From positions 2,056,751 to 2,120,750 of the forward strand of contig NZ_LT985196.1 in the NCBI RefSeq assembly GCF_900289115.1: a stretch of DNA of 64,000 nucleotides, written 5' to 3'. The stretch comes from Janibacter massiliensis. GTDB taxonomy: Bacteria > Actinomycetota > Actinomycetes > Actinomycetales > Dermatophilaceae. The position numbers and the translations under genes are program-made. This document shows positions 63,736 through 64,000 of this stretch, in pieces. Position 1 is the stretch's first letter, and every line of letters begins with the position of its first letter. The notes beneath the pieces were generated by a model, which saw only the letters and a program-made list of their open reading frames with translations, was not told where the DNA came from and made no database searches.

Positions 63736-64000
63736 TCAGCGCCTCCTCTTCTTCGGGTCGCGGTTCTTCGACGGGGTGGGCAGGGATGCCGTACGACGGC
63801 GAGGGACGGGGACGACGGCGAGGGTGCGCCGCAGCATGCCCCGGCGGACGGCGAGCGCCTCGGCGCAGCCCGGCTCCGCCCGCGCGAAGGACAGGAGGAT
63901 CCCGGCGGCCAGCATCGTCGTCACGAGGGCGGAACCACCGGACGAGACGAGGGGCAGCGGGACGCCGATGACGGGCAGCAGGCCGATGACCGCCCCGATG
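63736..64000 (-). CDS. ftsW: cell division protein FtsW, C-terminal part
   Basis: Only the last about 87 residues are inside the window. LLPVIGVPLPLVSSGGSAL is the hallmark loop of SEDS glycosyltransferases; a final helix (VTTMLAAGILLSFAR) and a basic tail ending KNRDPKKRRR follow. FtsW polymerises lipid II at the septum. Ends 4 bases before murG. Confidence 0.93.
   Translation of the reverse strand, partial: IGAVIGLLPVIGVPLPLVSSGGSALVTTMLAAGILLSFARAEPGCAEALAVRRGMLRRTLAVVPVPRRRTASLPTPSKNRDPKKRRR

Overview
This 64 kb window is one continuous stretch of a high-GC actinobacterial chromosome. Gene order and sequences point to the order Micrococcales, probably near the Dermatophilaceae, Kytococcaceae or Ornithinimicrobiaceae; the genus cannot be fixed from the sequence alone. 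Coding density is very high. No rRNA, tRNA, CRISPR array or intact mobile element was seen, and no gene-free stretch exceeds about 280 bases (the longest is 27559-27837). Many long antisense reading frames exist only because of the GC content and are left out.

Layout. 1-4000: ctaC-ctaD-ctaF of the aa3 cytochrome oxidase (minus strand), followed by a truncated L,D-transpeptidase lipoprotein. 4.1-13 kb: housekeeping genes (aat, adenosine kinase, an ErpA/HesB Fe-S carrier, glycerate kinase, M20 peptidase, DUF3043, gcvT, pepA). 13-23.8 kb: a pyruvyl-transferase/GT8 fusion, sucB (E2 with two lipoyl domains), a TIGR01777 epimerase, a divergent Ser/Thr kinase, lipB, a PPOX-fold protein, lipA and DUF4191. 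LipB and LipA make the lipoyl group that SucB and the glycine-cleavage system use. 23.9-27.6 kb: an alkanesulfonate/taurine cassette (permease, binding lipoprotein, ATPase, TauD-type dioxygenase). 27.8-29.9 kb: an RDD membrane protein and glnA behind a textbook GlnR operator.

29.9-47 kb is the accessory region: VapBC; a frameshifted CtaG-like gene with a DUF2243 protein; an SGNH lipoprotein; an orphan sigma factor facing an unrecognised 624-residue multidomain protein; an ADP-ribose module (ADP-ribosylglycohydrolase/phosphatase fusion, a chaperone-like protein and a divergent NrtR regulator); a beta-alanine/malonate-semialdehyde operon; an M24 peptidase abutting the broken 5' end of a SNF2-type helicase; a small protein with a His-Cys pair; an HD hydrolase with a zinc-ribbon partner; and a SatD-membrane protein pair under a cluster of TGATA repeats.

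47-64 kb returns to conserved chromosome on the minus strand: oligopeptidase B, dnaE, rluD, lspA, a DksA/TraR protein with a histone-like tail, divIVA (wag31), yggT, sepF, yggS, pgeF, ftsZ, ftsQ, murC, murG and the end of ftsW. This is the actinobacterial division and cell-wall cluster.

A pattern across the whole window is a TANNNT hexamer placed 6-8 bases before at least 17 start codons, the layout expected of leaderless transcripts. It helped choose several starts.
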